The notes under the pieces were generated by a model. It searched no databases. It was not told where the DNA came from and was given only the letters and a program-made list of their open reading frames with translations. From assembly GCA_000697355.1 (NCBI GenBank), contig JNEN01001253.1, forward strand, positions 22,481 through 86,480: DNA of 64,000 bases. Reading direction: 5' to 3'. Of this stretch, positions 21,949 to 34,004 are shown piece after piece (within the stretch, counting starts at the first letter, position 1; the number at the start of each line of letters is the position of its first letter). A program made the position numbers and the translations under genes. The DNA comes from Syncephalastrum monosporum B8922. Lineage: Eukaryota > Mucoromycota > Mucoromycetes > Mucorales > Syncephalastraceae.

Positions 21949-22905
21949 ATGCCGACATGTGTTGAATGCGGTGCTCCAGTCCGTACACTATATACTCAGT
22001 ACAGCAAAGACAACATCCGCCTCACCTCATGCGTATGCTTTTCGTTACCGGTGGCTGCAACGCGCTCACTTATGTATTTGTTTTGTTTGTCAACAGGACG
22101 TGTGCAATGAGTTTGCGGACAAGTACATTGAACATGACTTTGTCATCATCTTCATCGACATGCTCCTGCACAAACCGCAAGTGTACCGCCATTTACTGTT
22201 GAACCGGATATCCCAGACAAGAGAGGGAATTGAGCCAAACGTGCAAAGATTTGCCATTTTATTAATTCTCTTTGAAGTGTGTGAGTTTATTTCCGCGTTC
22301 TCGCCTTTTCCTAGTGTTCACTCTGAAAAAAAAAAAAAAAATAGATATCAAATGGTTCCGTTTAGAGACTTACTACGCAGACCACGACACTGCCTTCATT
22401 CAGCGCCCGCTGTACTTCCAATACTTTTATATCCTCGCTCTCTGCATTTTTGGTAATAACCATAAGATCGATCGGTCTTGTTTTATTTCTAACTCATTTG
22501 CCCAGAATTTATTACCTTTCATCTGGCTGTGCGCTGCGCTGTCCGCTGGCATAATCCTCGCTATCGTCTCAACTACGTCTCCATGGCGCTGATAATATCG
22601 AGCTTTGGAAAGATGCTGCTAATTCTTATGGTGATATGGGACTACAAGCAACTCGAGTACTCTTGGCTTGTCAGTATCATCGTCCTGGCCTCCAACGTCG
22701 AGGCACTCTCAGGTAGCCAAACCAATATACTTGCCTATTCAAATGTCACATTGATATGTTTCATGTAGTCTATCTGGGCCTCAGGTATAGGCGTGCACTG
22801 GCCATTATTCTGTTTGGCGTATTATGCAAGGCATTCGCGCAGTTTATCTTTTTATCGTCCACGACCTCAGGTACCATTGCAGGCCTCACCTGGATTAGCT
22901 TGTAA
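21949..22905 (+). CDS. ARV1: ARV1 family ER membrane protein
   Basis: Five exons (21949-22032, 22097-22280, 22345-22452, 22506-22712, 22769-22905) encode 239 residues. The N-terminal Arv1 homology domain is clear: MPTCVECGAPVRTLYTQYSK, DNIRLTSC, then DVCNEFADKYIEHD, giving the C-x2-C ... C-x2-C zinc-ribbon-like pattern, followed by VIIFIDMLLHKPQVYRHLL. Several hydrophobic segments follow (FQYFYILALCIF, ALIISSFGKMLLILMVIW, ALAIILFGVLCKAF). ARV1 sits in the ER/Golgi membrane and affects sterol and sphingolipid distribution and GPI-anchor intermediates. An A-rich tract lies just before the exon 3 acceptor. It follows the ECM33-like gene by only 111 bp. Confidence 0.9.
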
Positions 22906-23116
22906 ATGCACATAAACAGATCTATCCACATATACATGCATCGCAAATCTATTCGTCTGGTACATTGAGCCATGAATAATTTCCCGAACACAACACACTC
23001 CTTGACTATCGCTAATGCTGTTGCTACTGCTACATTACGAATTACTTTTTGTAGACGCGTAAAAGAAAAAAGACCAAAAAAGCAATCAAATGATATTGAT
23101 AGGAAAAATCATAGTC

Positions 23117-25489
23117 TTACACATGTGGATGCCGGTTCAACCAGAGCTCCAGAACTAAGGGCTCCGAGGTGTAGTGTCTATTGCTTGCTTCACTGGGACG
23201 GAGAGAGTCGTCGCCAGATGAACCGGTTCGCAGGGAAGAGCCAGATTCGGGTATGTTCATCGGTGAGAGCGGATGCTGTTGCCCAAAGGACTCACCGCTT
23301 GTAGAGCTGCCACCGCTCTGATAGCTGCCCGCCAACCCTTGCCGCCGCAAACTGGTCGGTGAGCTGGGCCCCACCATGTTCTCGTCTAGCGATGGGACAT
23401 TTGTGTCGAGATAGCCATCGTAGTCGATTATCGGCCTACTTAGGTGGAATCGCCGCCGCTGGCGCTGCTGAAGGTTGCTCGGCCCAGGCTCATTCTCGTC
23501 GAGAGTCGCCATGGACGACGGGGACGCGGTAACGGGTGCCGCCGGCGCGGAAGGGACGTGGTGTAGCTGTGGGTTGGGCCGACTCATTGGGGAGGATGCC
23601 GATTTGCTGTGGATGGCGGCAGCGGACTGGGGTCGTTGTTGTTGCTGAGCCATCATGGCCGGTGAAGTATGCCGCAAAAAGGACGAAGAGGCGGTAGAGG
23701 ATGCATTAGAGGAGCTGGACGACGCCGCCGTATCCCAGGATACGTCCGAACCCCGTTGATCACGATGCACGCCGTTCTGTTGGTGAGGATGATGCTGCCG
23801 GCGTCGTTGAGGTGGCGGCTGCTGTAGGTGCCAGGAAGAGGGCGGACTGGCCAGCGGCGGGAGGTTATCGCTCATCGCGCTGCTTCCACCGGACGAGTCG
23901 GTAGCAGCTGCAAATATCTTTTGCTGCCCGAGAATAATTATTTTATGGCAACCGCCTTTGCTTTCATCGAGTAGAAAACCGGTGACGTCCTGTGGGTAGA
24001 CGCTGTTGTCGTGCAGGGAACCTGTTGTCATGGCAGACCAGTGTTTCCTCCGGATATTTAGTACGTCAATGTTTCGCATCGAGTGGACGTGAAGCACATT
24101 GTTATCTTCGCGGTCTTGCCGTACGGTCTGTCCACCAAGAACGAGCAGTTTATGGCCAACGACTACTAGGACACAGTTGAAGCGGTCGCGGGGCGGGTGG
24201 CCCGTGGTTTCGAGGATAAGATCACGCTCGAGCGAGGTGGAGATACCTCCAGGGGTAGCGGTCGCGACGGCCGTGGCCGTGGCCGCGTTTGCCATGGCCG
24301 CGACAGCGGAATGGTTAGCGTCATTCTCGCTGTTGGTGATGGACATGTTGTCGTACGAGTCATCGCTTTGTGAGGCACCACGTCGTCGACGGTAATAGTA
24401 GGCTTCGGGATGATCGTACTTGTACCAGGTCAAGCTTGCACAGTCAAAGCGATAGAGGATATCATGAACCATAACACCTTCAGGTTGGCTCTGGCATCCA
24501 CCAAATATGTACAGATCATTTTCCACCAGGGCAGAGGCATGGCTGTACCGTATGGGAGGGGTCTGTCTGAGGGTAGAGGGTGCGTGGATGCGTATGTGTG
24601 GGTGTGCTGATTCTGAAGTCGGGAATTTTGATCTGCGGTGCACTTACCCGCGTGTGCTGGGTTCCAACCAGGTGTTGGTGACCGTGTCGTAAAAGAACAA
24701 GTCGTTCTCACCTACATTACGAGAGCGCCAAAAGAGACAAAAAAGGGTCAGTGTTCGTCGCATTGTTGTCAGAGCGGTCTCTTTACCTGGGGAATCTGGA
24801 CACATGCCACCAAACATGATCAAGTACCTGTCCTGCCAAACGTCGAGCGTGTGTTCGAAACGCGGTCGCGGCACGTGCATATTCTCGGCGTACTCGATTT
24901 CATAGAGATCCCATGTCGTCGTCTCAATCATATACATTGCGTCTGATAGTGTGGACGATAGCACGCGGCGCCCTCCAAACATGTAAATGCGCGTCCCCAC
25001 TGCAGCGACAGGCGTCACGATCGGATGGAACCGACTTTCCGGGATATGCGAGACCAGAGTATGTGGCATGGTATCCCACTGGCCCGAATCAATATCGTAT
25101 ACAAAGCAGACAGGGTCCACTGTCATGAACGGCATATACAGCTTGTTGCCGATCTTGCAGAGCGAGCGGGGGTGGAAGACGGGCGGGATGACTTGCACGG
25201 TCGGAACACGCGTATCGGGTGGAGGGTGCAGGAGATGGTTGGGTTCGGCATGGGAGCTATCCGTCGTATTAATCATGCCATCCCAGTGGACCAAATGCGT
25301 AAAGTAATCCTGCCTCGGATGGTCATGTTGCTGCTGCCACACGGCAGGCTCGAAGCTGAGTTCATAGCGCACAAGATTGTAAAACAAGCGGCACGTCTGC
25401 GCGAGGGCCGCAAGAGAGTAGGTATCAAGTTGCTCAAGAATAACGTGGAGGAGATCGATGCTGAGGCCATATATTGGGGACGGGGGCAT
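23117..25489 (-). CDS. F-box and kelch-repeat protein
   Basis: Three exons (24787-25489, 24648-24711, 23117-24566) encode 738 residues. The start MPPSPIYGLSIDLLHVILEQ leads straight into an F-box (about 5-50; LDTYSLAALAQTCRLFYNLV). Then come kelch-type blades with Gly-Gly motifs: RIYMFGGRR, YLIMFGGMC, LYIFGGCQSQ and KLLVLGGQTV, with the usual downstream Tyr/Trp. The last 250 residues are Ser/Pro/Gln/His-rich and probably disordered, with short runs of His and Gln. It may be a substrate receptor of an SCF ligase, with the beta-propeller holding the target. The frame is open upstream of the chosen ATG, but family similarity begins at it. Confidence 0.82.
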
Positions 25490-26894
25490 CGCAGTGTTAA
25501 CGGCAAATGTCCGGAGAGGCGGCTGAAAGAAGAAAAAGCTATCGCGCGTCGTGATAGGCTGCTTCCGCGTAAGAAATGGTATTGGCACACGGAGTAAGGG
25601 ACGAACAACCTGTGACAAGTGACGTATGATCGACGACGCTTCAGTCGTTTATGAGGTAAGAGTCCTTTATAAAGGAGTCCTTGGCCACATAATAATGCAA
25701 ATCTTTTTGTCCGAGGAAATACGAGCTTGCCATTTTTGGAAACGGATCCCAAATCGTTGGCTCAAGTAGCTAAATCGCCTTCCATGATATTCTATGAAAT
25801 CGCTGCCCTGCCTCACTGAGCTACAAAAAAGCTTCCAGAGTTTTCTTGACGTGCGTCCCCTCGCTTTTCGTTGCAAAGTACCACCATGCGAAAAGGCACA
25901 TATTGCATCATTTGTAGACACTTTAAAATTTAACTTCATCCCATGTGCGTGGAATGACGTAGAAAATGTGGTCTAGGCGATGTTTAGGCATTGTTTCAAC
26001 TCTTTCCCAGCAAGACTATAAGCTGATGATACCAGACGCGTGTTGAGCTCGAAAAAGCCGACTTCCATATTTTTCTTTTTTCTGTATGCCTTCACCTTCG
26101 ACTTTCTTTTCCTTTCTTTCGATTACCTGTAGCGAAAGTCTAAGTTCCAGCCTAGCCACGCTTCAAACCTCCGGGGCCAGCCACTTGTCGGAAAAGCAAA
26201 AAGCACAGCCACCCTGTTGCTTTGGTCTGGCTTTTTACTGAATTATGACTTCTTTCATTCACTCACCACGTGTGTCAATCAGGCACGCAGCAACACATCG
26301 CAGTTTATCTTATTTTGCTTCGCGTCCTGCGCACGGGCACGCACACCCGCTGGCCTAATTTAGGGTTATAACTACGCTCTCTGCCTTTAGATCAGATAAT
26401 CGAACACTTGTCTACGCGCACTGCAGACCAAGTGTCCCAATCCCACAGGCCGGTATTTTTAGGCGCCCCCCCCCCACCCCAGCGTCTTCATCTGTTTGTT
26501 TTGCCAGTGCAAGGACTTGTCTCTCAAAATCAAAAGGGACATGGTATGTTATCGGTGATTTTTGAGACTGGCACGGGGCCATGAAGCGGATCGCTTATTT
26601 TTCCGGAGAGGACAGCATAAATGGAGTAATATAGATAAACCGCCTGTACGGGGGTGGCCAAAAAAAAAAAAAAAGAAAAAAGGCTGGAGAAAGGCGGCGG
26701 GAGGTGAACAAGTGGGCAAATTAGGTTGGCTGGACGAGCAGCGAAGGGTGGGAAAGTTGGGCGGTGATCACCCACTCAAAAGACAAAAGGCGCATGCATG
26801 CACCCACGTCTCCTTCCCTTTTTTATTTCTTTTTGCTCTTTGCCCTCTCCCTTTGCTTCTCACCAACACGCAACGCTCGCTTGCAAGAAAGAAG
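25490..26894. other. Intergenic, divergent F-box genes
   Basis: 1.4 kb between divergent genes. It holds a perfect 14-bp palindrome TCCTTTATAAAGGA (about 25663-25676), a minus-strand 90-codon frame without an ATG start (25667-25939) and a tRNA-D-arm-like patch (rejected as a tRNA). C-, A- and T-runs occur at about 26465 and 26660. Most of it looks non-coding. Confidence 0.4.
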
Positions 26895-27968
26895 ATGTCC
26901 TCCCCGCTGTCTGATCTGGCGCCTGAGCTGCTTCACGCCATATTCGCCTCAATGCCGCTGCCTGAAGTGTACCGCCTGCGCTCCGTCTGCCGGCTGTGGC
27001 AGTGCTTAGCCGAAGAGCACATATATATGAGCCTGCGATGCGGTCGCCATTGTGTGTCGATCAAGATTGGGGACAATGCCCGCCGAATGACCGTCCAGTT
27101 GGTGCCGTATGCGTTTGACCAGGCGAATCAGATAATCGAGTTTCGTCCCGCCTACTCGGCGCCGGTGCAGCTGACAAGCTGGTCGGCCTGTGCTCGTCGT
27201 ATGCAAATCCATTGTAGCCAGTGGACACACCAGGACAACGTGCGACGCGGACCGTCCCTCACTGATTTGCAGTCGCTCAGCCTGCAGGACCAAGCCCAGG
27301 TGCTCTTCCACATGCATTACAATCCGGCGCTGGAGCGTGTTTACGAGCTGCCTGCGGGCACGGACGTGAAGCGCACGAGGGAACGCTACGTGGGTGACAA
27401 GGGTTTGGTGCTCGCGCTCAGTTACCATCATCCACAGCATCAAGATCACACCTCACCAGCACAGCAAATTGGGTACCCCCAACCATCGGCATCGATGCCG
27501 CATATCAAGATTGAGTGGCTCCGGGTGACCTTGGCATGGGTCCTGTCGGGCATAAAACCTGACATTGCGCCGACGCAAATTTACCCTCAGCGTTACGCGC
27601 GCTTGGGCCACGCCCTCGCCCGCCACGGCTATTTCAAGTACGACCCACTCTCGGAGGTCGTCCTGTCTCATATCGTTCATCGTGACGACATGCACCACTC
27701 TAACGACATCGAGCTCGATCTCCTGGATTACGTTCAAGCACACACGCATGAGTGCCATACGCGCCTCTCAAGGCTGCAGCACATGCTCGAAGGCAGCGGT
27801 GTCGACTCGCGCGTCATCTGGAAATATACCTTTGCCAAATCCTATGTCATTGGAAATGGCTCACTGCTCGGCGAAGAGGACGTGGTCCGCCGGATACAAG
27901 ATTCAGAAGAAGAATGGCGCCTCAAACAGCAGAGCCTTGCTCGCCGCATCGCCATCGTTCACGTCTAA
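26895..27968 (+). CDS. F-box domain protein
   Basis: This is a single-exon 357-residue protein starting at the ATG in AAGATGTCC. The upstream extension of the same frame passes through a Lys/Gly-rich, promoter-like region and is unlikely to be translated. The F-box is at residues about 4-45: LSDLAPELLHAIFASMPLPE, VYRLRSVCRLWQCLAEE. The rest has no repeat or domain I recognise; it is mixed alpha/beta in look with several Trp and His residues and a helical basic C-terminus (EEEWRLKQQSLARRIAIVHV). The likely role is SCF substrate adaptor. It is divergent from the F-box/kelch gene about 1.4 kb away. Confidence 0.78.
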   Translation: MSSPLSDLAPELLHAIFASMPLPEVYRLRSVCRLWQCLAEEHIYMSLRCGRHCVSIKIGDNARRMTVQLVPYAFDQANQIIEFRPAYSAPVQLTSWSACARRMQIHCSQWTHQDNVRRGPSLTDLQSLSLQDQAQVLFHMHYNPALERVYELPAGTDVKRTRERYVGDKGLVLALSYHHPQHQDHTSPAQQIGYPQPSASMPHIKIEWLRVTLAWVLSGIKPDIAPTQIYPQRYARLGHALARHGYFKYDPLSEVVLSHIVHRDDMHHSNDIELDLLDYVQAHTHECHTRLSRLQHMLEGSGVDSRVIWKYTFAKSYVIGNGSLLGEEDVVRRIQDSEEEWRLKQQSLARRIAIVHV

Positions 27969-28251
27969 CCCCAAAACGAACCATTCAAAGCAGCATTACT
28001 ATTATGATTTCTATCTATTTTTGCATTCATTCTTCCAAAGTAATAATACCATCCATATGCAGTAAAACGCATTTTCATTATTCTTCCTGAAATACGGTCA
28101 AAGAAAGGGAGTCAGAAGGAGTGGTTAAAGCCTTTTAAGGCCAGATGCGACAATGATGGCTTTGTTCAATTAAAGATTTACATGGTTTATTTTCGTTTCT
28201 TTTCCACATAGCTCTCTTCCTCTTCTTGCTACTTCTTTATTTATCTTCAAG

Positions 28252-29007
28252 ATGATGCGACTCTTTTCTAGTCTTTTTGCTTTGGTGCTTGTTCTAGTTG
28301 GCTTTACCCTTGCAGACCAGATCATATGGGACGAACCAGTGGACCATGCCGTCGTTCATGCGGGATCGCCCCTGAACATTCAATACCGAGGTCAGGCAGG
28401 AGCCACACTGCGCGCACACGTCTTCCTCCATTTCCCCCTCCCCGCCTCCGTGGGCGCTCACCATTGTTACTGTCCTCTATTTATTATGTAGTACACAAGA
28501 ACGGCATGGCTCACCTTAACTCGGCTGCACTCTTGTTGGCCAGGTAAAGAGATTCATCAGATCTTTCAAGGTCGGAGGGGGTATTGACATTCCAGTGAAA
28601 ATTGAACAGTGATACGACGAACCGGGTCGTCATGATCTTTCCAGAAGGTCTCTACAATGTATCAAGCAACGATCCGTCAGTGCAGTTTGTGTGGCGTATT
28701 CCGCGTGACATGGCCAGGGACAATTATACCTTACGCGTGGCAGGGCCGTAAGTATATCACAAGATTTCCACTCTATCTGCACATATTAGGATACATCAGC
28801 TCACGCCATTCACGCATCCGTTCGCTAGGGCCTCATACCTTTGTTCCAGGAGCGGCGATGGTCGAGGTAAATGGAAACATGGATTCATATCAAAGAAGAA
28901 TGTGTTGTAGTAGCTGACCTGTATCAACCATGATGTGTACAGCTCCTTTTGGACAGTGCAAGACGGTGACAGAAGCGACAAGATCATTTACCATTGTCGA
29001 GCCATAA
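28252..29007 (+). CDS. Minimal secreted KRE9/KNH-domain protein
   Basis: Five exons (28252-28390, 28492-28543, 28610-28747, 28850-28866, 28943-29007) encode 136 residues; exon 4 is only 17 bp. After a signal peptide (MMRLFSSLFALVLVLVGFTLA) comes one KRE9/KNH-like beta-sandwich: IIWDEPVDHAVVHAGSPLNI, VVMIFPEGLYN, FVWRIPRDM, DNYTLRVAGPSGDGRAPFG, and the end SFTIVEP. An alternative exon 4 acceptor at 28829 adds 7 residues; I prefer the pyrimidine-rich one at 28850. Unlike the gene at 2789 it has no Ser/Thr tail and no GPI signal, so it should be soluble and secreted. The function of the family in wall glucan assembly is genetic evidence from yeast; direct activity is unknown. Confidence 0.78.
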
Positions 29008-29151
29008 TAATGAGAATGATAGTGACATTAAATTATAAAAACCAAAATGTACTGCTTTCCCCCCTTTTTTTTTTTGTTTTTCTCTTTAATTATTTAAACC
29101 TTGTGTACTTTGTCAAGAATGTAAGCATTCTTTTCCAGTACGTACGTACGT

Positions 29152-31077
29152 ATGACGACTCTCCGGCATAATAGCAGCACTGCCGAAACGAATGCCCTTG
29201 CCATGGAGCGATCGGTGACGCGTTTGCTGGCGACGACGAAAAAGTTGCTGCATGGCCTGACGGAATGGTCGAATGGACAAACCAGCCAGGACGCTGTGCG
29301 CCAAATACAGTCTGAACTGGAGACACACCTGGACGAGGCGTGCCAAGCACTCGAACAGTCAGGACGAGATATGAGGTAACATGGGAAAGGAGAGGAAAGA
29401 GAAAAGGGCGGGGCTATAACTTTTCTCTATGTTTATATAGCATGATTCTGGGCGTGCCGGCCGCGCTACAGTCACACCTGAACGATATGCTCGCCTGCGA
29501 AGCGACTCCGGCCAGTTTGGAAGAGCACTTGCCAGGTATTCGTGACATTATCTTGAGGCTGCTCGAGTCTCTCAAGACGAACAAGGACCCAAAACCTCTC
29601 CAGCCCCGGCCCCGGCCCCGTCGTCGCCCTCAAGAGAAACAAAAGCAAGCAGAAGATCCATGTGAAGTCGCGCTGCATGCCCTGGAGACGAATGCCCGAG
29701 AGACACGACTAGGCGAGTCGCCACCCAAGAGCGCTTCACCCACTCGCCCGCCCAGAGCCCGCCCACCATCGACGACCACCACGCCGACCAGTCCCCATGC
29801 CCCGCTGACACCACCGCCTCGGCGTCGGCCTGTTTCCGAAGGCATGGTGCTGTTTCTCAAACGGGGCGACCAAGTAAAGAAATACGTGTACGACACAACT
29901 GCCCCCGTGACGCTCACCGGGCTGCACCAGGCTTTTGCAAGCAAATACGATGGCGCGGTGCAGGGCACTGTTTGGATCGCTGACCCCGCCACGCGTGTCA
30001 TGTACGAACTGGAGGACATGCGGGATGTATTACCCCACACCATGCTGGAGCTGCGGGGTAAGAACAAAGACAAAGAAGTGCAAAGAGAGAGAAAAAACAA
30101 AAAAGCATGAAACGAAGCTTGTTGACAGTTTATCATTATTAGAAAGTCAGCAAGAAACGACGTCCGAACCCGCGCGTGCTCCTACAATGACTACGGACAT
30201 TGCTATGACAGCTCTGTCGGAGAAGGAGACCGTACTAGCCATGAAGGCTCATATCAACGAACTGCGACACGATATGGACCACCTCCGCCAAGTCAGCCTA
30301 ACCTATGAACAGGAGACACATGACTTGATAGCGAAACTTCGATACCACCTTTCTGGGCAACAGCGGGCTGCCAAAACAGGCAAGAAACGGCAGCAGGAGC
30401 TCCAGGAACGCTGTGCAGCCATCACACAACAGCTTCAAGAGTGCCAAGACACTGTGGAGGAGCTCAAGCTGGATGTGACGCAGCGCCGATGCCGACCGTC
30501 GTCAGCTCAGCTCGACCACTGTCAGGATGAAGTGAATCGCTTAATGCAGGAGCTATCAGAACTGCGGACGGATACACTCGACACGATCAAGCCGCAATGG
30601 AAGGCCGAGTGGGAGGTAGAGCTGCAAGCAATTGTGAGCGAGCAGCGGTTCCTGAAGGAGCGCGAAGGGTGGCTGCAAGATGCCGACGAGGATCTGCAAA
30701 CCCTACTCGACGTGGTGGGCCAGCTGCGCAAAGTGGCAGAAATCCAGGAGAGGCATAAAACTCACGTGCAAGGGTGGATTCTCAAGCATGATGACGACAT
30801 GGAGGACGCAGAAGAAGTAGGCTTTGACTCCGTGTTGCGGCAACTGGAAACGGTCGAAGTCGACCATGAACGACGTGTCAAGGCCCTGCAGCGGGCGGAG
30901 AAGATGCGCGCACGTGAGCTGGCCAGTCGCACGGATGACTTTGAAAAAGAGCTGTCGGCCTTTGTGGATAACAAGCGACTGAAACAAACAGGCGGGGCGG
31001 AGATGGCAGACCAGCTACGCAAACACAGGGACCAGCAAATTCTGAAGCAGCTATATCAAAATAACAATGACGTATGA
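29152..31077 (+). CDS. BUD6: Bud6/Aip3-like actin- and formin-interacting polarity protein
   Basis: Three exons (29152-29375, 29441-30057, 30143-31077) encode 591 residues. A helical N-terminal region of about 120 residues and a Pro/Arg/Ser linker precede the AIP3 signature: VLFLKRGDQVKKYVYD, LTGLHQAFASKYDG, VWIADPATRVMYELEDMRDV. A long coiled coil follows (about 300-560; Glu/Gln/Leu heptads such as QQELQERCAAITQQLQECQD), ending in a basic tail. Bud6 is a nucleation-promoting partner of formins and marks sites of polarised growth at tips and septa. The yeast protein is longer (788 residues); the core and coiled coil are what is kept here. The gene follows the KNH gene on the same strand by 144 bp. 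Confidence 0.83.
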
Positions 31078-31351
31078 CGCAGCTACTTTTGTCCATGACT
31101 GTCTGAGGGGTACCTGCGCATGTTTTTATGTGTATGTGCGTGTGTGTGCGTATTCAAGAGGATTGGGTGTGGGGGTGCTGAGTTTCTCATTTGTGCCATG
31201 TAGCCAAAATGCTTCAAAAAAGTGAGGGGGTCCAAATTTAGGGGGGCCCTTCGGAGGCATTATTTTCTTAACTTGCCAAACCAAATCACAATTAATGGCT
31301 CATCAACAGGAACACCATTTCTGGCAAAGCCTGATGAACGACGTCCTCACC

Positions 31352-31360
31352 TATATAAAA
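31352..31360 (+). promoter_or_regulatory. TATA-like box upstream of the small Cys-rich frame
   Basis: TATATAAAA lies 69 bp before the ATG at 31429, a classic spacing, which supports a real transcription start here. Confidence 0.5.
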
Positions 31361-31428
31361 GCTCCCTTCTTTCATGCCGTCCCTGCCTTCTGTCACGCAT
31401 TAATATTCTCTCTTGTATTATATTCGAC

Positions 31429-31631
31429 ATGTGCCAAAACAACGCTCGCGCTTGCAACTCTGTTTCTACTACCTCCCCTCTTGTACCTACCTACTACTCG
31501 GGCTTCTGCCAATGCTGTGGTGTTGATATCACTCGCTTCAGGTACATTCAACTTCATATGCTCTATTCATGCGCTTCTCACGCATCATATATGACAGCCA
31601 CGAGTTCTGGTGCCGGTACGCCAGAAGATAA
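31429..31631 (+). CDS. Putative small Cys-rich protein (48 residues)
   Basis: Two exons (31429-31541 and 31598-31631) are joined by a 56-bp GT-AG intron. The product begins MCQNNARACNSVSTTSPLVP and ends in a basic RYARR. It has six Cys (positions 2, 9, 27, 29, 30, 43), including a dense FCQCC group, and no signal peptide. Support is indirect: a TATA box 69 bp upstream, an intron of local typical size, both exons closing in frame, and a Cys pattern unlikely in random C/T-rich sequence. A long pyrimidine-rich stretch follows. It could be a metal-binding peptide, an upstream frame of a longer transcript, or chance. Confidence 0.4.
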
Positions 31632-34004
31632 ACTTAGCCGTCGACTTGTCTCTTCTATACTCTCCCTATCTCTCTCTCTCTCTTTGGTTACAAATCCACG
31701 CTGATAAGAACGACGGACGACACTATCATACCTTTCGACCCACCACATCAATTACCGCTCTTCAAACAACATCAACCTTCGACCTCAGTTATCTCTCCAA
31801 AGTCACTCATTCGACCCTTCCGACGCGCATGCGCGCGTGTGTGCATACAACAATCACAATACCCACCACTTGATTTCCTATTCTTTATTCTTCCTTCGTT
31901 CCACAGTGCACCGCTGACATTTATACACCCAAATGCTTTTCTAACCTGTCGACATTTCTATTCTTCTCTAACTCTCTTTGCCGCGTATATACCACCACCT
32001 ACAATTGTTCTTCGCTACTACTACTACACATATCTTTCCACTTATACATATGTACATAGAGCCCCCTTTCTTCTCGCCGCCTTCTGTTCTTTTGATTTCT
32101 TCGTTTCTGTGCCACCGGATGGTTGTTCTCTTTATTCTATCTCTGCTCTTTCTCTATTCCCAACATTTTTTTATTGAGCCGCGCTCTCCCTCTCTATATG
32201 TATGTTCTCCTCTCTCTCTCTCTTTTTTTTTGGTTCTCGAAATATAAAGAAACTTGGCCAAACAACTTTTATATCCCAGTTTACTTTGTCTTACATGGAG
32301 AGCATCTCCGCCTCTGTTATGCTGCCTCGTGATACGCCACAGGGTGGCTGCCACATGCAACACATTGTTAAGAAAGCTGTCCTCATTATGATGATAATTT
32401 CTGCACATTATTGAAAAGTCAACGCGCACGCGCACAGCTCCGCTTTGCGAGCACGCGAGGAAACAAGCAATTAATTACGTGAAGAGATCCATGTCAGTTT
32501 GACATGTCACACACAACCGAACGACTTGTGTTTCTCGTGACAGAGGTGCTATAGCTAAAAATCACAACTCACGCCGATCCCTCCACTCCGATCACAGCAG
32601 CGCAGCGCAGCGCAGAAACTTTAATTCACTCATGTTTTGTTCTTTGCAGAAAAAGTACATATCAGAAAAAACATACAGCACACAGTGTATTCATTGTGCT
32701 AAAAAAAACACTCCAGAAGGTTTATCCCGCTGATACGGGAATGTCATTCCTGCCACTTCGATCTTGCGGGAAAATAAAAAAAGAGGAATAAGCCGACCAA
32801 CAAATAAAAGATCTGGGTTACTCGATTCGGTAGCGCGCACATATATCAATCTTTTTGTTTTCTTTATTTTCTTCCTTGCTCTCGCATGATGGCTCCCTAA
32901 ATTGTGCATATACGTAGATTGCCAACATCACAGGCTAAAAAAAAGGTAGCGCGCTCGGTATGAATCGGGTACCTCGGATATAGGTTAGAGGATCATGACG
33001 AGGCTTACTATAGTTTGAATTAGGTACGGACCCCTTATTTCGATCGTATATGTGTGCGTCCTGCTGTGCTGTGAGCGTTTGTGTAGCGATATGTGTCTGT
33101 ATTGGCTCCTCGCTCTCCGAGCATAATGCATACATATATATGAACTGAATGCTAAGGAGAAATAAGAAGCACGTAACATGTAGAAGGGTATCCCAGATGA
33201 ATGAGGCGGTTCCTCACGTTAAATTTCGGGACACGGGACCGCCAAACCCATGGCTGCTGTCAACAAGCCTGGCCAGACTCACCTATTGGCTCGCTATGAT
33301 AATAAAAGAAAATGCAACACTTAATTGCATTATTGAGTGATCCATTTGTTGATATGAGCGGAGTGATCCCAAATAAAATAAAAAAGCCGCGATTGGGAGG
33401 AACGTGAAATGTTTAGATGTTCCTTGCAGAAAAAAAAAGGGTTACTCGCGCGCAAGTGCAGCGCACGATTGTGCTAAAGACAAAAACGGGGGCTCAAAAG
33501 ATCAAACTCGAGCAACTAGAAGCGACAATTTTTGGGAATGAGACATCGTGTCCTCATCCCATTTTTTTTTCTCACCTTGTTTAGCTGCACTCTTACCCAT
33601 GCTAGTTCTGGCATGGTAGTGAGGTGACAAGATTTGTCTCGTAATGCAAGGAAACAGAAGTAGGATAAAGGGAGTATTTCTTTTTGTGTGCGCCAGGAAA
33701 CATGTGTCAGGTCAACAATCAACAACAGCATCTCGTAGAGTATTCATAAACACACAACCCATACATAATACAGTTCTTGTAAACAAAACAAATACTGGGC
33801 AGGCAATGCACACGGGAAGAGGGGGACCCTGGCCATAGTAACACCATCACCATGCCACCACGGGACGCTGGCTATTTACTACTGCTGATCGTTGCGCATG
33901 ACAACATGAATAGTCGGGTTTGGTCGTACAACGACAAGGTCTGAATTTTTTTGACGCGTGTGTCATCATACACCAGTTTTAATTTGTCTTTATATATGGG
34001 TGTG
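31632..34004. other. Long intergenic region with pyrimidine-rich half
   Basis: From about 31640 to 32250 the plus strand is strongly C/T-rich, with CTCTCT runs, as in fungal leaders or trailers. The rest is AT-rich with only short frames. The right end is the 3' side of the minus-strand F-BAR gene. Confidence 0.45.

Noticed and set aside
25720..25835. tRNA-like D-arm (TAGCTCAGTGAGGCA on the minus strand) with a weak acceptor match
   Set aside because: The anticodon stem does not pair, there is no proper T-arm, and the spacing is wrong; at most a degenerate tRNA-derived patch.
26562..26894. N-terminal extension of the F-box gene at 26895
   Set aside because: It translates homopolymer and promoter-like DNA with no ATG at the frame start; the F-box begins right after the chosen ATG.
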